Part shown: one piece after another, positions 14,193 to 20,589 of the stretch | How positions within the stretch are numbered: position 1 is the first letter of the stretch | Layout: every line of letters begins with the position of its first letter | Origin: DATEOR01 sp046734455 | GTDB lineage: Bacteria > Actinomycetota > Thermoleophilia > Gaiellales > Gaiellaceae | Reading direction: 5' to 3' | Assembly (NCBI GenBank): GCA_046734455.1 | Contig: JBKPRJ010000062.1 | Coordinates: forward strand, 1-20,589 | DNA length: 20,589 nucleotides | The notes under the pieces: generated by a model | Databases searched by the model: none | Seen by the model: the letters and a program-made list of their open reading frames with translations, nothing else | Told to the model about the DNA's origin: nothing | Program-made: the position numbers and the translations under genes

Positions 14193-15050
14193 GTGCAGCT
14201 CGCGTATCTCGTTTCCGCGTACAAGCTGCCCGATCAGTTGGTCCGCCTGGTCTCTCGCCTGACCACGCCGCGCTGCCACTTCTTCATCCACGTCGACCAG
14301 CAGACCGACGAGGCCGTCTTCGACCGCATGGCCCAGCCGCTCAGGGCGTTTCCCAATGTTCAGTTCCTCGAGCGCCACACGAGCTACTACGGTGGATTCG
14401 GTCACGTTCGCGCGACGCTCAAAGGGATCGAGGCATTGCTCCGCATGAATATGCCGTTCGACCACGTCGTTCTGCTCACGGGGCAGGACTACCCCATCAA
14501 GTCGAACGACGAGATCGAGCAATTTCTCGATGCGCGCCGCGGCCAAGCGTTTCTCGAGCATTTTCCGCTCCCATTCGAAGAGTGGAGAGGAGGAGGGCTC
14601 GACCGCTTCGAGCACTGGCATATCCGTGTCGCGGGCCGCTATCTCCGGTTGCCGCCCGGTCGGTGGGCTCGACGCCGGTTCCCCACGGGAATGCAGCCCT
14701 TCGGAGGCTCGCCGTACTGGTGCCTCTCTCGCGAATGCATCGAGTACATCCACGAATTCGTCGGCCGCTCTTCGTCGTTCGTTCGCTTCTTCAAGTACGT
14801 GAACGTCCCGGACGAGCTCTTCTTCCACACGATCCTGCTCAACTCGCCTCTGGCAGAGACGATCGTCAACGACGACCTTCGCTACGTCGAGTGGCGAGAC
14901 GTCGAAGTGGCGGGAGGTCCTGCCGTTCTGGGTCGGTCCGACGTCGAAAAGCTCATGCGCTCGGCGGATCTCTTCGCCAGGAAGTTCGACGAGACTGTCG
15001 ACACCGTCGTGCTGGACATGATCGACGCGAGGATCGGAGGCGCGACCTAG
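14193..15050 (+). CDS. GT14 family (Core-2/I-branching-like) glycosyltransferase
   Basis: The 285-residue protein matches the bacterial Core-2/I-branching enzyme family (GT14). It has the N-terminal strand MQLAYLVSAYK, HVDQQ at residues 33-37, LLTGQDYPIKS at 94-104, GGSPYWCLSR at 171-180 and the acidic PDELFFHTIL at 206-215, whose Glu is the expected catalytic base. Animal members add branching GlcNAc and plant or bacterial relatives use other sugars, so the donor here is unknown. There is no signal or membrane segment, implying a cytoplasmic enzyme. The GTG start is 6 nt after the deacetylase stop. Its TAG stop shares the palindrome CTAG with the stop of the convergent methyltransferase gene. 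Confidence 0.9.
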   Translation: MQLAYLVSAYKLPDQLVRLVSRLTTPRCHFFIHVDQQTDEAVFDRMAQPLRAFPNVQFLERHTSYYGGFGHVRATLKGIEALLRMNMPFDHVVLLTGQDYPIKSNDEIEQFLDARRGQAFLEHFPLPFEEWRGGGLDRFEHWHIRVAGRYLRLPPGRWARRRFPTGMQPFGGSPYWCLSRECIEYIHEFVGRSSSFVRFFKYVNVPDELFFHTILLNSPLAETIVNDDLRYVEWRDVEVAGGPAVLGRSDVEKLMRSADLFARKFDETVDTVVLDMIDARIGGAT

Positions 15051-15850
15051 GGTCTGCGGAGGACGACCATGTCCTGGGCGCCGTCCACGGCCCGCGGGAT
15101 CCGCAACACGATCTCGAAGACGTCGGACCACTCGCGTCGAATGTAGTCCTCGTTCATCGTCGCCGTTTGGTACCAGGCGGGGAAGAGATGCTGGAGATGC
15201 TCGGGCATCGGAGAGAACACGAAGCCGCGGCGCTCGAGCTCTTCCCTTTCCCCGGGTGAGAGCATGTCCGCATACGAGGGCCCTCGCACGGTCAAGAGGA
15301 CGAGGCCGCCCGGCGTCGTCACGCGCTGGAGCTCCTGCAGCCACTCGAGCTGCAGGGGCTCTGGAAGGTGCGTGAAGACGGAGACGGCGTAGACGAGGTC
15401 GAAGAATTCGCTCGGAAAAGCGAGCGGAGGCCGCTCGTCGTTGAGCGAGAACGTCGCCTGCTCGAGCGACGTGCGACACCAGGCGATCGCTTCCTCGTCG
15501 ATGTCCGTTCCGAACAGCTCGGAGCTTTTCGCGTCCGGAGCGAGCGAAAGGAGTGTTCGGCCGCACCCACAGCCGAAGTCGAGCGCCCGGTCGAAGGAGC
15601 TCAGCTCTCTTCCGACAAGCGCCAAGGACTTTTGGATGTCCTCGCTGCATTGACGACCGGATGCGAGAAAGCCTTCGAGTTTCAGGTCGCCGTGGACGCG
15701 AAACCTGAGCTGCGCGGGCGGATAGTTCGAGCGAGTTGGAGCACGGACGATGCCGTCGACGAGATCGACCCACCGATAGAGGGTGCGCCGTGCGCGGCTT
15801 TTGGGCGCCGTCCGCCGCACGGCAAGGTCGAGAAAGCGGTCGTGAATCAC
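15047..15850 (-). CDS. Class I SAM-dependent methyltransferase
   Basis: From the GTG at 15850 the protein has 267 residues. It carries a canonical motif I, LDFGCGCGRT (residues 90-99), the acidic GTDID (114-118), a YAVSVFTHL strand and the post-motif TPGGLVLLTVRGPSY. The N-terminal 80 or so residues are basic and may bind the substrate. The protein probably methylates a sugar of the locus product, but the target is not visible. GTG at 15850 is chosen because it overlaps the upstream gene's TGA as GTGA; the frame stays open to a GTG at 15898. It converges on the GT14 gene with a 4-nt overlap at 15047-15050. Confidence 0.85.
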   Translation of the reverse strand: MIHDRFLDLAVRRTAPKSRARRTLYRWVDLVDGIVRAPTRSNYPPAQLRFRVHGDLKLEGFLASGRQCSEDIQKSLALVGRELSSFDRALDFGCGCGRTLLSLAPDAKSSELFGTDIDEEAIAWCRTSLEQATFSLNDERPPLAFPSEFFDLVYAVSVFTHLPEPLQLEWLQELQRVTTPGGLVLLTVRGPSYADMLSPGEREELERRGFVFSPMPEHLQHLFPAWYQTATMNEDYIRREWSDVFEIVLRIPRAVDGAQDMVVLRRP

Positions 15851-17619
15851 GGGCTCGGACGCAGAACGGTAATTGCGTCGCTCCGAACCGGGAGCCACCT
15901 CTGGAAGGGATACCGCCGCACCTCGACATAGGAGGGAAGCGGTCCCAACGTGACGACGTATTCATCTCCCTGCGTCCGCCATGTTCCTCCCGCTGTCTCC
16001 GGAGGCGCGGCAGGGTCGTAGCCATACCAGGCGTTGAACTCGAAGCCGCCGTCGATCTTGGCGGGCGGGACGCCCTGGTGCGTCAGATCTCTGAGCGCCT
16101 GCCAACGGGCGCGATTCCACGCGAGGTAATCGTGTGTCTGCGTCACGGAGAAGAGGCCGTAGAGCCCGACCAGGACGATGGCAGCCGCGAGCGCCGGGGC
16201 CGCGCGACGATTCGCCGCCGGAGCCGCCTTGGCCACGACCGCGATGGCGGGGACGAGCAGGAAGACGACGTAGCGATCGAAGAAGGAGTACTGGGGCGAG
16301 GCGGTCGAGACGGCGACACCGACGACGTACACGAGCCCCACGAGCAGGACGAACAGGAGCCGGACGTCACGACGGCTCGGACTTTCGAGTCGGGCCTCGA
16401 CGATCGGTTTCCTCGCGCCCCAAAGACAGGCGATCAGCGTCGTTGCGCCGAGCGCGGCTGCGGCGGTCATCACGGCCCAGAAGACCGGCGGAGCGGAGGG
16501 GAAATGAGGCAGGCCGAGCAGGTAGGTGTCTCGGAGGAGCAGCGGTCCGAGCCCGACATCGAAGAGCACGTTCCCCGACACCGGCATCAGGGTGCCACGG
16601 GCGAGGAGAATTGCCCCGATCCCGGTGAGGAGCGCACTCAGGGCGGCGATCACCTGTCGACGGTCGGATCGCGACCGAAGCCGCTGGGAGACCGATGCCG
16701 CGGCCAGCGGCGCCAGCGGAAAGATGAACAGGCCGACGTAGAGGAGTTGCACCCACAGCCGGTCCAGGATCGCCCGCGGAACGCTGAGGAAGTCGTCGGC
16801 CGCCGACGAACGGATCCCCTCGGCGAGCCCCTGCGCTCCGATGAAGTTCGCGGGTAGCCCGACCGTGGCCTTGATGACAACCGGGTAGAGCGTGACAACG
16901 GCGAAGACCGCTCCGGCGGGGATGATGGCTTGCGTCAGGGTCTTTCTCGTCCATCCCCACCTGACGAAAAACGCGATCGCGTACGCAAACGGAACGACGA
17001 TCCCGGGTTGGCGGATGAGCACCACGACCGTGGCGAAGGCGAACCCTGCGAGAACGTCGACGAAGGCATCGGTCCGGAAGGAGCGAGTGAAGAAGAGGAT
17101 CGAGAGAAGCGAAGCGACGGTGAAGGGGACGTCGGTCATGAAGCTCAGCGACAGCGAGAAGTAGAGGGGATTCAGACCCAGGACGGCGGCGCCAAGAAGG
17201 GAGAGAAGCCGCCCGACGCCGAGCTCGCGAAGCAGGGCATAGGCGGCCGCCACGCCCACTGCTCCGAGCACGACCGTCGAAAGGCGCAGGGCGAGGAAAG
17301 AGAAGCCGAACGGTAGGGAGAAGAGCGCACCCCAGAGCACCTGCGCGACGAGCGTCATGGAGGTGAAGTCCGTGAACTCGAGCCTTCCGTGATTCACGAG
17401 GTTCTCGACTGCCTTGCTGTAGGACCAGTCGTCGTTGAGCGGAAACTCGCCGGTCGGGTTTGCCAGGAGCACGAGGAGGAACCACCCGCAGAGGACGATC
17501 GCGATGCCGGCGTGCCGAGGGCGCGGGAGGGCGCGGCCAAGAGAGCCCGTGGAGTACACCAGGCCCGCGGTCAGCGACCGGCGGCCGGGTGCGCGCCGGT
17601 CGACCTCCTTGACGTTCAT
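15847..17619 (-). CDS. GT39-like multi-pass membrane glycosyltransferase
   Basis: From the ATG at 17619 the protein has 590 residues. After a basic cytoplasmic tail and a first helix (about residues 36-54) comes an outer loop with FPLNDDWSYSKAVENL (59-74). Its acidic pair (Asp63, Asp64) is the hallmark of GT39/ArnT-like and related PMT_2 enzymes. About ten further hydrophobic segments follow, then a soluble C-terminal domain of about 80 residues. Such enzymes use polyprenyl-phosphate sugars outside the membrane. The start lies 4 nt after the stop of the GT2 gene, with GAGG just upstream, consistent with reinitiation. The frame is open further upstream to 17790 but overlaps the GT2 gene and is low-complexity. 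The stop overlaps the methyltransferase GTG. Confidence 0.86.
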   Translation of the reverse strand: MNVKEVDRRAPGRRSLTAGLVYSTGSLGRALPRPRHAGIAIVLCGWFLLVLLANPTGEFPLNDDWSYSKAVENLVNHGRLEFTDFTSMTLVAQVLWGALFSLPFGFSFLALRLSTVVLGAVGVAAAYALLRELGVGRLLSLLGAAVLGLNPLYFSLSLSFMTDVPFTVASLLSILFFTRSFRTDAFVDVLAGFAFATVVVLIRQPGIVVPFAYAIAFFVRWGWTRKTLTQAIIPAGAVFAVVTLYPVVIKATVGLPANFIGAQGLAEGIRSSAADDFLSVPRAILDRLWVQLLYVGLFIFPLAPLAAASVSQRLRSRSDRRQVIAALSALLTGIGAILLARGTLMPVSGNVLFDVGLGPLLLRDTYLLGLPHFPSAPPVFWAVMTAAAALGATTLIACLWGARKPIVEARLESPSRRDVRLLFVLLVGLVYVVGVAVSTASPQYSFFDRYVVFLLVPAIAVVAKAAPAANRRAAPALAAAIVLVGLYGLFSVTQTHDYLAWNRARWQALRDLTHQGVPPAKIDGGFEFNAWYGYDPAAPPETAGGTWRTQGDEYVVTLGPLPSYVEVRRYPFQRWLPVRSDAITVLRPSP

Positions 17620-17623
17620 GGCC

Positions 17624-18562
17624 TCACGCCTGATAGCGGCGCCGCCAGAGCTTGTCCTTGAGAAGCCAGCGAATCGGTGTGGTGAGGACTCTGACGAGGC
17701 GGAATGCCAGTCCGTCCCCGAGGCGCTCCGAGACGCGCCACGAGGCCCTGTCCAGGAGGTACACGAGGTAGGTGGGCTGGAGGCGGCCACCGTGTCGTCT
17801 GCTCACGGCGGCGATCTCGGCCCGGCGCGGCTCCCCGCCCGACCGGGTCTTGATCTCGGGGCCGATGCGCCAGGAGGCCAGCTCGACCGGGAGAAAATGC
17901 GGTCGGGTGACCGCGGTCGCACGCAAGAGCCATTCCCAGTCCATCGCCCAGTGGCATTCGACGTCGAGCTCGCCGACTTCTTCCCAGAGGTCGGCACGCC
18001 AGAAGGCCGCGGGTTGGAGGATGAAGTTCGAGGTCAGGAAAAGGCGCCGGTCGAAGGGCCTGATCCAGTCACATGGCCCGGTTTTTCGACCCTGCTCGTC
18101 GATGTACGAGCCGCGGCCATAGAGAATCCTGCACTCCGGCGTACGCACGAAATACCGGCCGACCTCGGCGAGCGCGGCGGGCTCGTAGAGATCGTCCGAG
18201 TTCAGCCAGGCGTAGATCTCACCCGTTGCGCGGGCGAGGCCCTTGTTCACTGCGTCCGATTGACCACGATCGGATTCACTCGTCCAGTAGGCCAGCCAGG
18301 GGTCGTACTTGCTCAGCGTCTCGGCGCTTGCGTCGGTGCTGCCGCCGTCGATGACGATGTACTCGAGCTCCGGATACCCCTGGAGCAAGACCGAACGGAT
18401 CGTCGCCTCGAGAAAGGGCTCCTGGTTGAAGGACGGCGTGACGATGCTGATCCGCGGTAGCGGCCGATCGCCGTTCGTCGCCCTCGGTGCGGCGCCGGCC
18501 TCGGTCCAAGGCCAGCCCGTGCGGCCTTTGGGGGGAGCAGGGAGATCCTGGACCTTGAGCAC
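17624..18562 (-). CDS. GT2 family glycosyltransferase
   Basis: This 312-residue protein has a 37-residue Pro/Ala-rich N-terminal extension and then a GT-A domain: ISIVTPSFNQ (residues 38-47), IDGGSTD (71-77), SDRGQSDAVNKG (97-108) and the metal site NSDD (121-124). An acceptor-side segment follows with AMDWEWLLRA, where a Glu is the likely base. It resembles the WcaA/WcaE-type chain-building group, with no membrane helices. It would add one sugar to a growing repeat unit; donor and acceptor are unknown. It starts at GTG 5 nt after the GT4 stop and sits 4 nt before the membrane glycosyltransferase, so the genes clearly share an operon. Confidence 0.9.
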   Translation of the reverse strand: MLKVQDLPAPPKGRTGWPWTEAGAAPRATNGDRPLPRISIVTPSFNQEPFLEATIRSVLLQGYPELEYIVIDGGSTDASAETLSKYDPWLAYWTSESDRGQSDAVNKGLARATGEIYAWLNSDDLYEPAALAEVGRYFVRTPECRILYGRGSYIDEQGRKTGPCDWIRPFDRRLFLTSNFILQPAAFWRADLWEEVGELDVECHWAMDWEWLLRATAVTRPHFLPVELASWRIGPEIKTRSGGEPRRAEIAAVSRRHGGRLQPTYLVYLLDRASWRVSERLGDGLAFRLVRVLTTPIRWLLKDKLWRRRYQA

Positions 18563-18567
18563 CGGAA

Positions 18568-19938
18568 TCAGGCCGCCGCCTTGTGCCGCTCCTCCTCGAG
18601 GAGGGTGCGGTACCAGTCGACGTACACGTCGACCTGCCTCTCGAGGGTGAAACGCTCGCGAGCTCGGTGGAGGCCTTCGGAGGCCATTCGCGCACGGGCT
18701 CCCTCGTCGTCGAGGAGCCGGGCAATCGCAGCGGCGAGGCTCCTTTGGTCACCGGGCGGCACCAGGAAGCCCTGTCGGCCGTTCTCGATTTGCTCGGGGA
18801 TTCCGCCGACGGACGAGGCGACCACCGGCGTGCCTGACGCAAGCGCTTCGAGCACGGCGAGCGGGAAGGTGTCGGCGCGGCTGGCGTGCACGTACACGTC
18901 CGCCGCGCGGTAGTACTCGGCGACGATGGCGGGATCCTGCTCGAGCCCGGCGAAGCGGACATCCAATGCGCCCGCGATGTCGACGTCGCCCTCCTCGGTT
19001 CCGAGCACGACAAGTGTGGTTGGGATTTCGGGCCGTGTCTGCGCGAGGTCGAGGAGGGATGCTCGCAATGTCGCGACGTCCTTCCAGTCGTTGCGACCGA
19101 GCGCGATCCCGGTGGTGAGGAGAAGCCGCGCGTCGCGCGGCAGGCCGAGGCCTGCTCTCGCAGCCCGGCTGTCTCCCGGCCGAAACAACGAGACGTCGAC
19201 CCCGTTTGGAATGACGCGCGCTTCGACGATCCCAGGTGCGAGGATGGAGTTTTCGACCATGTCCATGAGCCAGCGGCTGGGCGTGGCGACGTGCAGCCGG
19301 CTCCGCGCGAAGATCTCCCTCTTGGTGCGCCAGTTCCGCGCGGTTGAGTCCGCTCGAACCGCGGGATAGAGGGACAGGTCGGGGCACTTCCCGCATCCGG
19401 TTCGCCACCGCTCGCACCCGAGCGAGTGGGCGCAGTGGCCGCTCAGCAACCAGGCGTCGTGGAGCGTGAGAACGAGAGGAGATCGTTCGCAGAGCGACGG
19501 GAGAAGCCGGAGATCGAAGTAGCCGCCGTGAAGGTTGTGCAGGTGAACGACGTCCGGGGTCTCCGGCGTCAACGCGCGGAGCCCGCGGGTGCCCGGGAAC
19601 CGGAAGTCCTCGCGGCCCCGGTAGTAGTCGAGCCTGGCGGCTGGGTCGGCAAGCGCACCCGCGATTCGCCGAAACGGCGAGGCGTACCGCTTGCCCGAGC
19701 TCGGGCCGCGCTCGTCCGCGAGGCGTCGCCAGAAGCGCGCCCAGCCGCTCCGCGCGCCTTGGTTCGGAACGAGAAAGACGTCTGGATCGTCGCTCAGCTT
19801 CTCTCCGACCGCGAGCCAAGAGGCGTGACCGCGAACGCGCAGCGCGTCGAAAAGGTTCCATGCCACGCGTTCGGCGCCTCCACGCCGGTCGGCGGTCCCC
19901 ACCTGGAGGATCCGCAAGCGCCGGTCGGCCGCGCTCAC
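18568..19938 (-). CDS. GT4 family glycosyltransferase (WcaL/WcaC-type)
   Basis: The 456-residue protein has a two-domain GT-B fold. The N-terminal domain shows GGAER (residues 20-24) and VVHLHNLHGGYF (130-141). A Cys-rich box runs from 160 to 186 (HDAWLLSGHC and ERWRTGCGKCP, Cys169, 175, 182, 185), which is characteristic of a GT4 subgroup seen in exopolysaccharide loci and may bind metal or be structural. The C-terminal donor domain has NGVD (245-248) and the ExxxxxxxE-type site as DTFPLAVLE (356-364), with Asp in place of the first Glu, as is common in this group. The GTG start overlaps the sulfotransferase stop as GTGA. The donor sugar is unknown. Confidence 0.9.
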   Translation of the reverse strand: MSAADRRLRILQVGTADRRGGAERVAWNLFDALRVRGHASWLAVGEKLSDDPDVFLVPNQGARSGWARFWRRLADERGPSSGKRYASPFRRIAGALADPAARLDYYRGREDFRFPGTRGLRALTPETPDVVHLHNLHGGYFDLRLLPSLCERSPLVLTLHDAWLLSGHCAHSLGCERWRTGCGKCPDLSLYPAVRADSTARNWRTKREIFARSRLHVATPSRWLMDMVENSILAPGIVEARVIPNGVDVSLFRPGDSRAARAGLGLPRDARLLLTTGIALGRNDWKDVATLRASLLDLAQTRPEIPTTLVVLGTEEGDVDIAGALDVRFAGLEQDPAIVAEYYRAADVYVHASRADTFPLAVLEALASGTPVVASSVGGIPEQIENGRQGFLVPPGDQRSLAAAIARLLDDEGARARMASEGLHRARERFTLERQVDVYVDWYRTLLEEERHKAAA

Positions 19939-20589
19939 GAGCGGATCCTCGCAATGGGCCCGAGCGCGTCCAGACCCGAGCTCGCATAGATGGCGTTCAG
20001 CCGCCTGAAGCGCCGGAGCTCCCGCTCGAAGTCGCCCGCGTGCTCGGCGAGTTGTCGGCGAAAGCGATTGCGGGCGTACTCATAGAGCTCGACGTCGAGA
20101 GAATTGTGGGCCAGGATCACGGCGCGATCGTCTGGGGAGAGCGTTTCGACACGACGGTTCTCCTGCAAGCCGACGTTCCGGCGGGCGTAAAAGGGACGTC
20201 GCCACCCGAAAGCCCTGCGGAGGAGGATGAGCGACGCGTCGAACTCCTCGGTCAGGCCGACGGCGCCTAGTCGATCGACGTTCCCCTTGGCGAGGGGGAG
20301 CATCTCTCGATCGGCGATGCCCGCACCGGTACCCGACAGAAGTCGCGTCTGATCGTTGTTCGGCTCGGCGGCTCCGCAGCGGAGAACGAACTCGGAGAGG
20401 GTGAGGCTGCGCGCAGCCTCATGGAGATAGTGCTCCCGCTGGGTTCCGACGAAGTTGTAGTGGGAGCGAACGCGGTCGACCGGGTCGCGAAGAAACGTCA
20501 TGTAACTCACCGGTTTGGCGAGGACGTCGTCGATGCCGAATTGAAAATGACCGGCCAGCACACGGACCGGACGCTGGAGGTCGGCCAGC
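19935..20589 (-). CDS. Sulfotransferase (Sulfotransfer_2-like), N-terminus beyond window edge
   Basis: The reading frame is open to the right edge with no convincing start, so the first part of the gene is missing; 217 residues are visible. The family hallmark is GHFQFGIDD followed by TFLRDPVDRVRSHY, the 3'-phosphate binding box of PAPS-dependent carbohydrate sulfotransferases. NNDQTRLLSG and VGLTEEFDASL match further conserved blocks. The PAPS 5'-phosphate loop would lie outside the window. The enzyme would transfer sulfate from PAPS to a sugar hydroxyl or amine of the glycan. Its stop overlaps the GT4 start, placing it in the same operon. No sulfate-activation genes are visible in the window. 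A GTG at 20561 exists but would cut off the expected N-terminal domain. Confidence 0.85.
   Translation of the reverse strand, partial: LADLQRPVRVLAGHFQFGIDDVLAKPVSYMTFLRDPVDRVRSHYNFVGTQREHYLHEAARSLTLSEFVLRCGAAEPNNDQTRLLSGTGAGIADREMLPLAKGNVDRLGAVGLTEEFDASLILLRRAFGWRRPFYARRNVGLQENRRVETLSPDDRAVILAHNSLDVELYEYARNRFRRQLAEHAGDFERELRRFRRLNAIYASSGLDALGPIARIRS

Noticed and set aside
13044..16025. A 993-codon open frame on the minus strand covering the deacetylase and GT14 genes
   Set aside because: The product is Arg/Ala-rich with no recognisable domain, and it lies antisense to clear CE4 and GT14 genes and in another frame of the 15047-15850 methyltransferase. It is an artefact of high-G+C codon use.
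16367..17485. A 372-codon minus-strand frame inside the GT39-like gene
   Set aside because: It is in a shifted frame of a well-supported membrane protein and its translation is Arg/Pro-rich noise.
17620..17790. Upstream extension of the GT39-like gene at 15847-17619
   Set aside because: It overlaps the GT2 C-terminus, is low-complexity, and the ATG at 17619 sits neatly 4 nt after the GT2 stop.
18749..19987. A 412-codon minus-strand frame inside the GT4 gene
   Set aside because: It is a shifted-frame shadow: the GT4 frame carries all family motifs and this one carries none.

Overview
The window is a piece of a bacterial surface-glycan locus. It encodes glycosyltransferases, nucleotide-sugar enzymes and glycan-modifying enzymes on both strands, with almost no non-coding DNA. 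It looks like a high-G+C genome (roughly two thirds G+C by eye): third codon positions are mostly G or C, spurious long antisense frames are common, and many genes appear to start with GTG. Stops and starts are often fused (GTGA or ATGA). This fits an actinobacterium-like high-G+C lineage, for example a soil Thermoleophilia/Gaiellales type, but nothing here fixes the taxonomy. No rRNA, tRNA, insertion sequence, CRISPR array, phage gene or plasmid gene was recognised.

Layout. (A) 1-695, minus: N-terminal part of a GT39/ArnT-like membrane glycosyltransferase, cut by the left edge. (B) 850-2994, plus: a protein with two fused GtrA domains, then a Gfo/Idh/MocA-type sugar oxidoreductase. (C) 2998-12382, minus, read right to left: a DPM1/ALG5-type GT2, a large membrane glycosyltransferase, a SIS-domain sugar-phosphate isomerase, a GmhB-like HAD phosphatase, a transaldolase, an HddA-like heptose kinase, an SDR, a GtrB/ArnC-like polyprenyl-phosphate glycosyltransferase, a sugar-phosphate nucleotidyltransferase and an NAD-dependent sugar epimerase. 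(D) 12502-15050, plus: a methyltransferase, a CE4 polysaccharide deacetylase and a GT14 glycosyltransferase. (E) 15047-20589, minus, read right to left: a sulfotransferase cut by the right edge, a GT4, a GT2, a GT39-like membrane glycosyltransferase and a methyltransferase.

How the genes may work together. The core of block C looks like a nucleotide-heptose pathway. Transaldolase could supply sedoheptulose 7-phosphate, the SIS protein could isomerise it, the HddA-like kinase would add the 1-phosphate, the GmhB-like phosphatase would remove the 7-phosphate, and the nucleotidyltransferase would give an NDP-heptose (GDP-heptose by analogy with Aneurinibacillus HddC). The epimerase, SDR and Gfo/Idh enzyme could modify that sugar or another one. 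The two polyprenyl-phosphate-type GT2 enzymes would load sugars on a lipid carrier, the double-GtrA protein may help move them across the membrane, and the three GT-C-type membrane enzymes would transfer them outside. The GT4, GT2 and GT14 enzymes would build or branch the chain, and the deacetylase, methyltransferases and sulfotransferase would decorate it. The enzyme families are visible in the sequence. The joint pathway is inferred.
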